Assembly: GCA_047967505.1 (NCBI GenBank)
Contig: CM106540.1
Source of the DNA: Dipteris shenzhenensis
Taxonomy: Eukaryota > Polypodiophyta > Polypodiopsida > Gleicheniales
Length of the DNA: 64,000 nucleotides
Reading direction: 5' to 3' (one strand)
The translations under genes and the position numbers were made by a program. Shown here piece by piece: positions 1-9,229 of the stretch (its first letter is position 1; the number at the start of each line of letters is the position of its first letter). The notes under the pieces are model-generated. The model saw nothing but the letters and a program-made list of their open reading frames with translations. It was not told where the DNA came from and searched no databases.

Positions 1-2147
1 TGTTCTGCATCATCCCTGATAGGGAGGCGCATCCCTCGAAGACCAGTGGTACGGGCTCGTAGGAAGTGAGTCATGGCCTCTGCAAAAAAGAGGAAGAGGT
101 AGGGCGCAAGCGGGTAGCCCTGACGTACCGAGCGCTCGAGGGTGAATCTCTCCCCCATCCTGCCACTGATGATAACCCGGCTGGAGGCCAATCTGTAGAG
201 GCTAGCAATACCTCTAATCCACTCGCCCGGGAAACCGAACCGAGAAAGTGTGCCCTCCAAGAAGGACCAGTCTACCCAGTCTACCCTGTCATACGCCTTC
301 TCAAAGTCAAGGAGTATGGCTAGGTGCTGGCCACTATGCTGGGCCCACTCCGCCGCCTCTGAGGACGTGAAGATGTTGTCCAAAATGCTGCGATCTTGGA
401 CAAAACCAGTCTGGGTGTCGTGGATCAAGTCATGTAGCAGGGGTCGGATGCGGCTACTGATCATCTTGGCGAGGATTTTATAGGCAGTCGGAAGGAGGGT
501 GATAGGGCGCCATTGTCTGATCTCCTGACGGTCCCCCCCTTTGGGGATGAGGCAAATCAAGCTTGTCGCAAGGCTCTCTGGCATCTGTCCACTGGAAAAG
601 ATATGCTGGAAGGCTGCGAGCAGGGGCTGGTGGATTTGCTCCCAAAAGGTGGTGAAGAAAGCTCTAGAGAGCCCATCCTCACCTGGGCATTTCTGTCCAT
701 TAATATCGCTCACCGCATCCTGCATCTCTGACACGGTGAACGGGGCGAGAAGGGCCTCACTCATGCTAGGCTGCACGAGCGTCGGCGTATACCTCCACAC
801 CTCCTCCCTGCGACGGCGGGCACGAGGGTCTAGGGGCTCCTGCTGGAACAGGGATCTATAGAAATCTGTCGCCAAGTCCCTGACCTCGTCTGGATCTGTC
901 TTGACACTACCATCCTGCTCCCTAAGAGATCGGAGCTGTTCCCCTGCTGACCTCTGGCCATGAGTTCTGAAGAACTCTCTGCACATCCTGTCGCCTTTCC
1001 TAGCCCAAAAGGACTTGGAAGCGTGGAACGAGAACTCTGAGCGTCTCTGGGTGATCTCCTCTAACATGGCTCGGGCTCTAACCTCCTCTCGTTTGAGCTC
1101 CTCGGAGCCTGGGGAAGACTGCTGCATCCGCTGTATCGAGGCAAGGTCTCGTCTGAGGCCCCTCTCCTTCGCCCACCACTGCTGCCTGACCAGAGTCGCC
1201 TCCTGCTGACATATGAGGCTTGACTCGGCGAGAACATGAGCTGCCTGAGCTGCCATATCCCCCAAGGGGTCCCAATCCTGCTCCCACAGGTCCACTATCC
1301 TACTGCGAACCGCTGCTCTGGAGTAGATGGAGTCTGGGATTTGGCACGAGCGGGGAGGTAAGGAATGAGAGGCTGAGTTCAGGACTAGGATGACTGGGGC
1401 ATGGTCAGAGAGGGTCGTCCTTGGAACCACCCCTGACTCTCCACCTTTGCCTATCGCCCAATCGCTGACATAGAAACGGTCCAACCGCTCCAAAAGTTTG
1501 CCTCCCTCCCTCCTGTAACCCCAAGAGAAGTCCAAGCTCCCTGTCCATCTGCAAAAGGAAGGCTCTCTCCAATTGTCCCGACCTCCCACAGCGAACAAGA
1601 AAGAGTCCCATTCCGCCTGCTCCGCCTGAGCTATACCGAGGAACTCTGGGCCCTGTCCCTGCTGATCCTCTAGAGCCTCAAGGTTATTGAAATCCCCTCC
1701 TACAATCCAAGAATCCATCTCTGGCAATAAGTCTGTCAGAAAGCTCCAGAAAGCAGCTCTCCGTCTAAGGTCGGTCGGGGCATAGATATTGAGGATGCCG
1801 ATGCGGGATCCCTCAATATTCAAGCCCACCCAAAGCGCTTGTCCTGGAGTCAAGGTGCCAAAACCACACACATGCTGAACTAGAGAAGCGTCGATGGAGG
1901 TACAGACACCTCCGCTCCTCCCCTGCTCGCCAATCGAAGGTTCCCAGTAGGTGTGGGAGCGCCCTGTGAGGACCTTCCCACACTTACTGGTTTGAGAAGC
2001 CGAAAGCTTGTGTTCCTGTAATAGGAGCACATCTACCCTTCCCACCAAAGCTGGCTGGAGCTCCTGTCTGAGAACCATCTTCCTGGGGCTGCGGGTTCTT
2101 GATGAGTGGAACCCATTGACGTTCCAAGAGATAATGCGTATACTCAT
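1..2147 (-). CDS. LINE A ORF2: endonuclease-reverse transcriptase, partial at left edge
   Basis: The frame starting at the ATG at 2147 is open for at least 715 codons and has no stop before the window ends; an in-frame TGA lies upstream near 2264. The N-terminus is an APE-type endonuclease: IISWNVNG at residues 4-11, QEHKLS near residue 45, a GGDFN motif, and SDHAP near residue 250. RT follows with KCPGEDGLS, QWRPITLL, GFVQDRSILDNI, FEKAYDRVDW and RQGYPLAP. The catalytic DD box is expected just off the edge. The protein would nick target DNA and reverse-transcribe its own RNA. One oddity is a 9-bp duplication that doubles VDW in the YDRVDW motif. The lack of stops suggests a young copy, yet its ORF1 is broken. 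Confidence 0.88.
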   Translation of the reverse strand, partial: MSIRIISWNVNGFHSSRTRSPRKMVLRQELQPALVGRVDVLLLQEHKLSASQTSKCGKVLTGRSHTYWEPSIGEQGRSGGVCTSIDASLVQHVCGFGTLTPGQALWVGLNIEGSRIGILNIYAPTDLRRRAAFWSFLTDLLPEMDSWIVGGDFNNLEALEDQQGQGPEFLGIAQAEQAEWDSFLFAVGGRDNWREPSFCRWTGSLDFSWGYRREGGKLLERLDRFYVSDWAIGKGGESGVVPRTTLSDHAPVILVLNSASHSLPPRSCQIPDSIYSRAAVRSRIVDLWEQDWDPLGDMAAQAAHVLAESSLICQQEATLVRQQWWAKERGLRRDLASIQRMQQSSPGSEELKREEVRARAMLEEITQRRSEFSFHASKSFWARKGDRMCREFFRTHGQRSAGEQLRSLREQDGSVKTDPDEVRDLATDFYRSLFQQEPLDPRARRRREEVWRYTPTLVQPSMSEALLAPFTVSEMQDAVSDINGQKCPGEDGLSRAFFTTFWEQIHQPLLAAFQHIFSSGQMPESLATSLICLIPKGGDRQEIRQWRPITLLPTAYKILAKMISSRIRPLLHDLIHDTQTGFVQDRSILDNIFTSSEAAEWAQHSGQHLAILLDFEKAYDRVDWVDWSFLEGTLSRFGFPGEWIRGIASLYRLASSRVIISGRMGERFTLERSVRQGYPLAPYLFLFFAEAMTHFLRARTTGLRGMRLPIRDDAE

Positions 2148-2334
2148 GAAGAGGAGAGGTGGGCCACAAACAGCTGTCTGCTTGCGGTCGATCTCGAGGT
2201 GGTCGGAGGATGTCCGGTGTGCAGACGAAGGCGCTTCTGTGAAGGTTTCGAAGGTGAGGCTGGATCATCAGACCCATCCTCTAAAACCTTCAGCAGAGGG
2301 GAAAGGCCCTTCGTCCCATGGTGGTAAGCTCTCT

Positions 2335-4059
2335 CTAACTAACTCGAAGCCTCCGCCAGGGAAATACTGTAGAAGCGCCCGCTACCTCTGAGGTCCTCCA
2401 AGGGCGGAGCCCTTCCGCGTAGATCCACTCTAGAGGCGGTCGAATGATGACCAAAAGGCGGAACCGTTTGGCGCTGTGGCCCCATCTCAGACGAACGTCA
2501 CCCTCCTTCCATTGCTGCTGAAGAAGCTCCGCTGCTCTGCTACCAATCCAGTCCTGTACCTGCTCCTGGGACTGATCACGAATCGTCTCCCAAACATTTT
2601 CATTCGTCCATTGCTCATTCCCGTCACTAGTGATAGTGAAGGAATAGCTAGGACCATCATGGGGGGCGAGGATGGACACCTTACCCTCCGCCCCCTTTCG
2701 GCGGAAGAAGATGCTGATGTCTAGGCATGCAGGGAAGGAGCCAATACTAGTTGCATCCAAGTAATCCCAAGGTCCTGCTCGGTAGAACTCCAAAGGTAGA
2801 GCTCTAGGAGCTGCCCTTGGGTGGGGGGACGAAGATGAGGAGTCAGAACCCGAAAGCGGGGTGCTGGTCGTCGAAAGAACTGGGGTGGTGCTGGCCGTCT
2901 GCGGGGAAAGGCTTCTCCCCTCCACTGGGCCAGGGGGGGTAGGCGCGGCGGAGGTTTGTGCTAGCTTCGAGGCCACAGAAGGAGGGGGGGGTCCCGGCGG
3001 GATCATGCTCGAGGGAGAGGGGAGGGCTGAAACCAAAGGTGCCGGGGGGGGTTCCCGGAGGGGGGGGAGATAGGGGAACCGAGGAGAAGGGGGGAGAAGG
3101 AGGGGGTGGGGTGGGGTGAAGGATGAGGAGGAGGCTGGCTGACCTTCTCCTTTCCTTTCTCCTTTCCCTTACTGGGCTGGTGCTGACTGGTGACCTCAGG
3201 GGTCTCCTGCTGGAAAGGGGGCTTTTTGGTTATTGTTTTGTTTCCTTTCCATTTCCTTTTGACCTCAGTCCAGCCCTCCCCTTCTGGAGGGGTTGTCGAT
3301 GCCTGGCGGGGGGGGATCTTGAGTTGCCTGGCTGGGGGCCATCGGAGGTTCTGTCCTCGTGAAGCGAGGGCAAGAGTGCGCCTGGTGCCCGAAGCCGTGG
3401 CATCTCAGACACTGATCCGGGCGACCAGTGACCATAATGCACTGCGTCACCACACCTGTGTCCGTCTCAATCTCGAATTCCGAGGGGATACTCTGCGGAT
3501 CTAGGATTGCCACTTTGACGCGTGGCACCCCTTGGGCTGCCGCCGCATCAACGAAGGTGTCCTGCATGAGCCAACCAAAGTGTGCCCCCAAGTCCTTGAT
3601 GATTGGGCGAAGCTCTGTTGAGAGGCCTGGGAAGATGAGGGTAACTGGATGGCGGGGGATGCGGAAGCGGGCATCGAAGTCCGCTACACTGAAACCCCTA
3701 TACCATGGGACCATAAGGATGATCTTCCCACCCACAGAGGTAGGGGACCGTCTGACCATATCGCTCGTAGCCTGCGCCAAGGAGAGCTTGAGCCAGGAGA
3801 TACCACGTCCCATGAGTGCGACCTCCTCAATGTGGCTGTCCTAAAGGTATAGGGTGGACTGTAGCCAGTCCTTGATGTCTGCTCGTGAAGGGGCGAAGCC
3901 AATGACTCTTCCATAAACGGAAGTCTGGGAAAAGTCATCGGCAGCCTGCTTCACCAAGGAGACCTGATGCTCTGTCAGTGTTATGCAGTAGGCTGAAGGA
4001 GGGGGGGGTCCGTCTGGGCCACCGGTTCCGGGCTTACGGCCGCCATACCGCACCGACAA
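2335..4059 (-). pseudogene. LINE A ORF1 (RNA-binding Gag-like), broken by four stops
   Basis: One minus frame carries a DUF4283-like N-terminal domain (GRVIGFAPS...IKDWLQ, then GKIILMVPWYRGFSVADF and a PRHPVTLIF stretch). A CCHC knuckle, CLRCHGFGHQAHSC, follows near 3425-3385, then a Pro/Ser-rich linker and a C-terminal region with several Trp. This is typical of plant L1 ORF1, which coats the element RNA. The frame is interrupted by TAG at 3841-3843, TGA at 3265-3267, TGA at 3196-3198 and TAA at 3169-3171, but coding resemblance continues across each stop. The first segment has no in-frame ATG that I trust, so the 5' limit is approximate. I do not recognise the C-terminal domain (about 2790-2335). 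Confidence 0.75.
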
Positions 4060-4080
4060 ATTGCGAAAGCTCCAAAAGGT

Positions 4081-4560
4081 GGGGGAAAAGAAACGGCAAA
4101 GGTGAGGGAGGACGGAATGGAGGAGGGATGGAGGCGCAAGAGGAAGTGGGGGGAGGAGAGACGGCAGCGGGGAAAGAGAATGGCGAGGGAGGGGAAGGAA
4201 AGGAGGAGGGAGGGGGTGGCAGCGCGGTGCGAAGGCGGGGAAGGGGAAGGAGGAGAGGCGGGGGTGTGGTAGTGCGGCGCGAGGCGGAGGTGGGGAAGGA
4301 AGGAGGAGAGGAAGGAGGAGAGGGGGGGGTGGCAGCGTGGTGCAGAGGTGGGGAAGGGGGAGGAAGAGGAAGGGAGGCGGGGGTGTGGCAGCGCAGCGCG
4401 AGGAGGAGGCGGAGAAGGAAGCAGGGGCGGAGGGAGGGTGGCGCGGCGGCAGCGTGGCGAGAGGCGGAGGAGGGGGAGGAAGGTAAGGGGGGAGGGGGCT
4501 GTGCGGCGCGAGGGAGGTAGACGGGAGCGGGGGGGGGGGCTGGGAGCATTCGCAGGAGCT
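4081..4560 (-). repeat. G/A-rich (C/T-rich on minus) leader of LINE A with imperfect tandem repeats
   Basis: The plus strand is GGAGG/GGGAAGG-rich with recurring blocks such as GGTGGCAGCG and GGCGGGGGTGTGG roughly every 50-60 bases. On the coding strand this is a CCTCC-rich 5' UTR. LINE C (30.7-31.3 kb) has the same kind of pyrimidine-rich leader. Long open frames across it are low-complexity Pro/Ser/Arg artefacts. Confidence 0.7.
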
Positions 4561-4671
4561 CTATGTGACCCCAAGCATTTGCCCAGCCTGTCACATCTTT
4601 CACCTCAAAACAGTGCTTGGAGGCTACTGGCATAGTCTCCTTCCTATGAGATGACTCCCAGGTTTATCCTG

Positions 4672-4797
4672 TCATAGTGGGCAGTCCTCTCTCGGGGCTC
4701 TCATGTGTCTCAGTATAGACGACCGTGTCTCTGTCTCTGAGAAACAACTTGGATCAGACCAGGGTGTGCCATTGCAATTCCACACTGCAATTCTCAG
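4672..4797 (-). pseudogene. LINE B ORF2 N-terminal endonuclease fragment
   Basis: Right after the LINE B ORF1 stop, in the same minus frame, about 42 codons begin LRIAVWNCNG, the first conserved motif of a LINE APE endonuclease (compare IISWNVNG in LINE A). The frame then meets TGA at 4672-4674, and sequence resembling a LINE ends where the LINE A leader begins. No ATG precedes the conserved motif. The remainder of ORF2 is absent here, either truncated or displaced left beyond LINE A. Confidence 0.55.
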
Positions 4798-4827
4798 TCC
4801 ACTTTGTGTCCCCTTGGCCCGACACCG

Positions 4828-5940
4828 TCATAATTCACCCTCTTCTTTCTCTTCCTTTTCTTCCTTCTCCCCCTGGTCCTGATCTCCTCTCTCTTGGATG
4901 ATCACCCTACCATCTCTGTATGCAGCCCATTTCCCTGCTTCTCTCGTTGCCATGACGTATACCATACCTTCCCTCCGGTGCTCCTGCTGTAGGAGGGTGA
5001 GGTCATCGTCCAGGTAGATCCGGGTTCCTTTCAAGGTCACCATCGTGCTCATGAGGGTCTTCCTATCCATGGCTGTTCGGAGCTTCATCACAAGTGGCCT
5101 TGTGGGTGCATCGGGCTTGCCAACTCTCCAAGCTGTCTCACATGTCAGGTTCACACCCATTTTGGTGAACAAAGCATTTGCATATGCCATAGGAGTATCT
5201 CCTACTGTGAGGCCTCGAACTAAGACATTTAGGGCTTTACTGTTTCTCCTTTTATCCTCCTCTAGAGCATCTGAAATGAACTCTTTCTTGGGGACAGCAG
5301 TACCTTTCTTGACCACATCGCTCCATTCCAAGATTGCAGCCTCTCCTTTCTTGATTTTCTGGGTGAATTCAAAGAATGCCAAGTCTTTTCTGAGTTTTTC
5401 ATTCTCAGATTTCAGTTCATCTATGATCTTGCATCCTTCTTTAGAAGTCCCCTTTGCCCCTTTGAGCTGCTTCATTTTCTCCCTAATGATGTTCAGCTTC
5501 TCATGTAAGGAGGGCTGAAGCTCCCCTTCATCTTTGTGTGTATTTGCCTTCAATTTTACATTCTCGTCTTGAAGACTAATCACCTGAGCTTCCAAGCTCT
5601 CTATCTGGGATGTAAGAAGACTGTTTTTCACGTCCATATCTCGCACAATATCCATCTGTATTTTCCCAATTTGTTTTGCCCATTTTGCATGCATTTCTTC
5701 TTGCCATCCCTTCATGTCATCATTCATTTGAGCACGTATGTTTGAAAACTCATCCTTCTTGTATTCTTCCAATTTCTTTTGTAAGCATTCAATTTCAGCA
5801 TCTTGTAGCTTACATACCTATTTGATAGTGGATAGACATGCTTTGACATTCCCATCCTCTACTTTCTGCCCTTTGGTCCAAATTATGCTGTATTTCCTGT
5901 CTTTGTCCCCTCTGGTTTTCTGATCGGGTGAGCTTTCCAT
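4828..5940 (-). pseudogene. LINE B ORF1: coiled coil + L1-ORF1p/Transposase_22-like protein, one stop
   Basis: The minus frame from the ATG at 5940 has 371 codon positions including the terminator, with a single internal TAG at 5818-5820. After the stop, a charged heptad-rich coiled coil covers roughly residues 45-200. Then comes an RRM-like segment (NVLVRGLTVGDTP, AWRVGKPDAPTRPLVMKL) and a C-terminal segment with LKGTRIYLDDDLT, EHRREGMVYV and GKWAAYRDGRVII. It ends in a Glu/Lys-rich tail. This order (coiled coil, RRM, CTD) matches vertebrate-type L1 ORF1p, an RNA chaperone, and not the DUF4283/CCHC type in LINE A. The family call rests on motif resemblance only. The ORF1 terminator is TGA followed by CGG, and the frame continues into the endonuclease. 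Confidence 0.65.
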
Positions 5941-6307
5941 GGCCTCTTTTTTTTTCCCTCTGATTTTACTGATTTTTCTGCTCTTTTTTGCAGGCCCTTC
6001 TTGGTTGGACTGCCCACCACCTAAGGGCTACCCATAGCAAGTCTTTCTTGATTTTTTTGTAGGTCAGGAGCTGGTTGGAGCAGAGGTATAGGGATGGAGT
6101 CGAGGCATGAGGGCTGTGAACAGCTCCCTTCTCCTGGTCAGAGGCCTCATCTTGGCTAGGCAGGGACTGGTGGCAGCCCCTTGACCTGTTGGCGGGCTTG
6201 GAGCAGCCCGAGATGGCAACACAGCCCACCCGAGCTAGGACACTAGGTACGGGGGGCTAATAGCCCGTGCGGCCTGCGCAGGTCCTTGTGGCCTGCATTG
6301 GGGTGGT

Positions 6308-6391
6308 GCGACAGATGGCGGGGGTGGCGTAGCAGATGGTGGGGGTGGCGCAACAGGTGGCGGGGGTGGCGTAGCAGATGGCGGGTGTGGC
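6308..6391. repeat. 21-bp minisatellite, four units
   Basis: Four near-identical 21-bp units of the form GCGTAGCAGATGGCGGGGGTG lie in the presumed LINE B 5' region. On the minus strand they would read as 7-residue His/Leu/Arg repeats, but no real gene supports that reading. Confidence 0.8.
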
Positions 6392-6465
6392 ACAGCAACT
6401 TCAGGTGGCCGGACGGCTTGCTAGGCCTGCTACCAGCCGCGCAGCAGCAGGGAGCCCACACGGAG

Positions 6466-6560
6466 GCTAGGAGGCAGCCCACGGGGGCCTAGAGTGATCA
6501 CGCGGGGGCTAGGAGGCAGCCCACGGGGGCCTAGAGGGGCTGGGAGGGAGGGAGGGAGGG

Positions 6561-6592
<32 letters not shown>
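6466..6592. repeat. 29-bp direct repeat pair plus (GA)n microsatellite
   Basis: A 29-bp block beginning GCTAGGAGGCAGCCCACG occurs at 6466-6494 and again at 6508-6536. A run of GA dinucleotides follows at about 6562-6592. From here to about 6760 the DNA is G/A-rich. It resembles the upstream leader of a minus-strand LINE and has no convincing gene. Confidence 0.7.
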
Positions 6593-6594
<2 letters not shown>

Positions 6595-7009
6595 AGGAGG
6601 CTGAGATGAGAGAAGACTGAGGAGAGGTAGAGGGGAAGTGGGGGGGCAGAAAAGGGAGGTTGGGGGAGTGAGAAAGGGGTGGAGCAGGGAAAAGGGGGCG
6701 GAGGGCTGAGAAAGGGAGGCAGGGGGCAAAGAAAGCAGGGTGGGTACAGGGAAAGTAGCCACTGAGCTGTCGGTATTTCATAGGGATCTTCCCTAAAGTT
6801 GTGAGGAGCAGTAGGAGGGCAGGAAGTGAATTAGGACTCCTCGGGTGTCTTCTACCTCAAGAAGGAAAATTGACCATTTCTAAAATATCTATAAAAGCTT
6901 TGGCATTACTGTAGGGAATAGGAAAGATTTACCTCATGTGTCTTCTACCTCAAGTCCATGAAACTCTCCTCCATCCTTCAACCTCGGTTGGAGATCTGCG
7001 ACATCTAGC

Positions 7010-7497
7010 AAGACCACCTAATGCATGGTGATAACCCGCTCTGGCAAGATCACCATGAGTGCAGTGATACCGAGCAGTTCAAGTGAAGCCGAGGAGGTGG
7101 TGTGCGCAACATCCAGGAGACCAGCTGATCTAACCAATGATGAAGATTCAGACACAACAAGCAGAGGCTCTTATCATGAGGGTCTTACAGCACCAAGAAT
7201 CCCGTGCCACAAAAGAGCGCCAGATAAAGAAGCCAAAGAAGATCAAAAAGTGCTGCCAGGGAATGTGACCGTGCAGATATAGAAGCCTGAGAAGAGTGGG
7301 ACCATAGGCTTGAGAGTCCATAGAGTAGCAGGATTTAGCATTGGTCTTGTCTTTGCTCTGGGCCACAGTAGCAAAGCGTGAGTTTCAACCCTAGTCAAGT
7401 CCTCATTTCCAAGAAAGCTAAAATTTGACAAGTATGACGGAAAAACTAGTACTCTTGTCTTGGATCAACAAGTACGAGATTACTTTTCCGTTGTGTA
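7010..7497 (+). pseudogene. Possible Gypsy gag N-terminal remnant
   Basis: An 85-codon frame at 7025-7282 is hydrophilic and acidic. In another frame near 7415-7490 a segment reads PRKLKFDKYDGKT, like the start of the retrotransposon gag domain of plant Gypsy elements (usually a 'kFdG' type motif before the capsid-like helices). No downstream pol follows. The assignment is weak and the fragment is broken. Confidence 0.3.
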
Positions 7498-7727
7498 GAC
7501 ACAAGACAACGAGAATTGGACATTTTTGTTGCGTATTGTGTTGTTTTTCTGTCCATCACCTTTCTTCACTTTCAGTCCAGCAATGTTAGCTCATTAGTTC
7601 AATTGGTGTGCATGCATGATAAGAAGCGAAAGTCTTCATGTATATAAAACTTTTTGCAACCTTGTGACTTGCAGTTGGCATATAACATTTTATTGACACT
7701 TGCATTCTAATGTTTAATGCTGTGCAG

Positions 7728-9229
7728 GTGGTGATGTGAAGCTTCTCTTGGAAGACAAAAATTCCGGGACAGCATTTGTGTATAGGGAAGAGGCACAGAG
7801 AAGATATGAGATGTAACTGCCTGTGACTTGCAACTATTTATGCTCATTGAAAGTAGGGATGTCAGTAGCGTCTTTCACCATGACAGAGACTTCCTTTCAT
7901 CTGTGGGTCACTGTTAGAGACTCAATACAAAGACCTTCATATAGGTCTCTGAATATGCAAGTGTCGGGATGCAGATATGTTTCAAAATTCAGACAGTGTA
8001 TGGAATTGTGTTTGTATGCTAACCACTGTATGGTGTTGATGGAGTTGTTCTGACTATGATAGGTTTAAGTTCTACGCAATGCTTTTCTTGTATGTAATGA
8101 GTTTAGGCATCTTCCGTGTTCATGTAGATGTGTACCCTTTTTAGCATGTACACTTTCAGAGACTTCCTTTCATTTGTGGGTCACTGTTAGAGACTCAATA
8201 CAAAGACCTTCATATAGGTCTCTGGTTATGCAAGTGTCGGGATGCAGATATATTTCAGACAGTGTATAGAATTGTGTTTGTATGCTAACCACTATATGGT
8301 GTTGATGAAGACGTCATGACAAGTTGTCCCTGCTATACTTGATGTGCTTGATGGTATGTAAGCTTTTTGCTGGCCCGATGAGAATGCTTCCAGGCACATT
8401 TCCAGGATCCACCGACGAAGGGCTGGCTTTTGGACACTCTCGTACGATAGGTTCAAATTCTACGTGATGCTTTTCTTGTATATAATGATCTTAGGCATCT
8501 TCCGTGTTCATGTAGATGTGTACACTTTTAGCATGTAGTCAGCTATTCATCATGGTTGAAAGCTCGTGAATGGGAGTCCTACCAAGTGAGCACAATAAGC
8601 ATTTGTTTTTGGTTATTATGATAGTCTCAGGATTAAACTTTAACTTTTCATCCATTAGCTTCTATAAACTTATGTGTTTGCACCTTTTGATTTATGATTT
8701 CTAGTGTTGATTCTTTCTTATTGTCTATGATACTCTGTGCCACAGATGTTTAAGCTCATTTCTTGATTTTAATGGAAGTACAGGAGCTGCAGCTTGTCTG
8801 TCTTTGCAGAGAGAGTTGGAACTCTATGTTCTGACAACAAGTCCATGTGTATTATTTTGCAGATTATCAGAATTGCGAAGGCAGCTTTTGGACCAAATGG
8901 TTCAGACACGGGAGCAGTTCAGCATATCTTCTGCTCAAGGAGATAAGCCAATTGCTTCTGCTGCTGCATGTGTTGATGATCCAAATCGGCCTGGAACTTT
9001 TGGAGAAGTAGCAGGATCCTTGTTTGCCGGCCAAATCATGGGCAATGGAGATGGTGAGGGAAGGTCACATGGGGGGTCTAGAGATAATTCGAATGCCCCT
9101 GCTCTTTCCTCTGAGGCTATCCAATCTAACCAAGATGCCGCTGCTTTTTCCAGTGAGGCTATCCAGACTAGCCTCTGCCGCCCACATCAACAGCTATATG
9201 ATAATGAGGAGTCTCAGTTACTCTCCTGA
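7728..9229 (+). CDS. Possible 3'-terminal two exons of a host gene (unrecognised product)
   Basis: Candidate exon 1 is 7728-7812: preceded by a pyrimidine tract ending TGCAG, followed by GTAACT. It encodes a segment with GDVKLLLEDKNSGTAFVYRE and ends two bases into a codon. Candidate exon 2 is 8863-9229: preceded by ATTATTTTGCAG. It supplies the missing third base and stays open for 121 codons to TGA at 9227-9229. The product would contain an LRRQLLDQMVQTREQF helix and a Ser/Ala/Gly-rich C-terminus. Matching acceptor, donor and phase are the main evidence. I do not recognise the family. No upstream exon is visible, since the left flank is transposon DNA, so it may be a gene fragment. Confidence 0.4.
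7884..8540 (+). repeat. Imperfect tandem duplication within the putative intron
   Basis: The block 7884-8155 (starting GAGACTTCCTTTCATCTGTG) recurs at about 8158-8540 with high identity. The second copy carries an extra insertion of roughly 100 bp near 8310-8440. It is non-coding. Confidence 0.85.

Larger units (their letters stand above)
1..4560 (-). mobile_element. LINE A (L1-type non-LTR retrotransposon), 3' end beyond the left edge
   Basis: Minus-strand order is a pyrimidine-rich 5' leader (about 4560-4080), ORF1 with DUF4283-like and CCHC regions (4059-2335), then ORF2 with endonuclease and reverse transcriptase (2147 to the edge). This is the usual plant L1 layout. The RT catalytic box, zinc finger, 3' UTR and tail would lie left of base 1. 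The 5' end is placed near 4560, where the C-rich leader (read on minus) meets sequence belonging to LINE B; this suggests LINE A lies within or next to LINE B. No target-site duplication can be tested, because the 3' end is absent. Confidence 0.85.

Noticed and set aside
3981-4633. Proline/serine/arginine-rich open frames of about 200 codons on minus and 180 on plus
   Set aside because: They fall in the low-complexity GGAGG/CCTCC leader of LINE A, occur in several frames at once and have no family resemblance.
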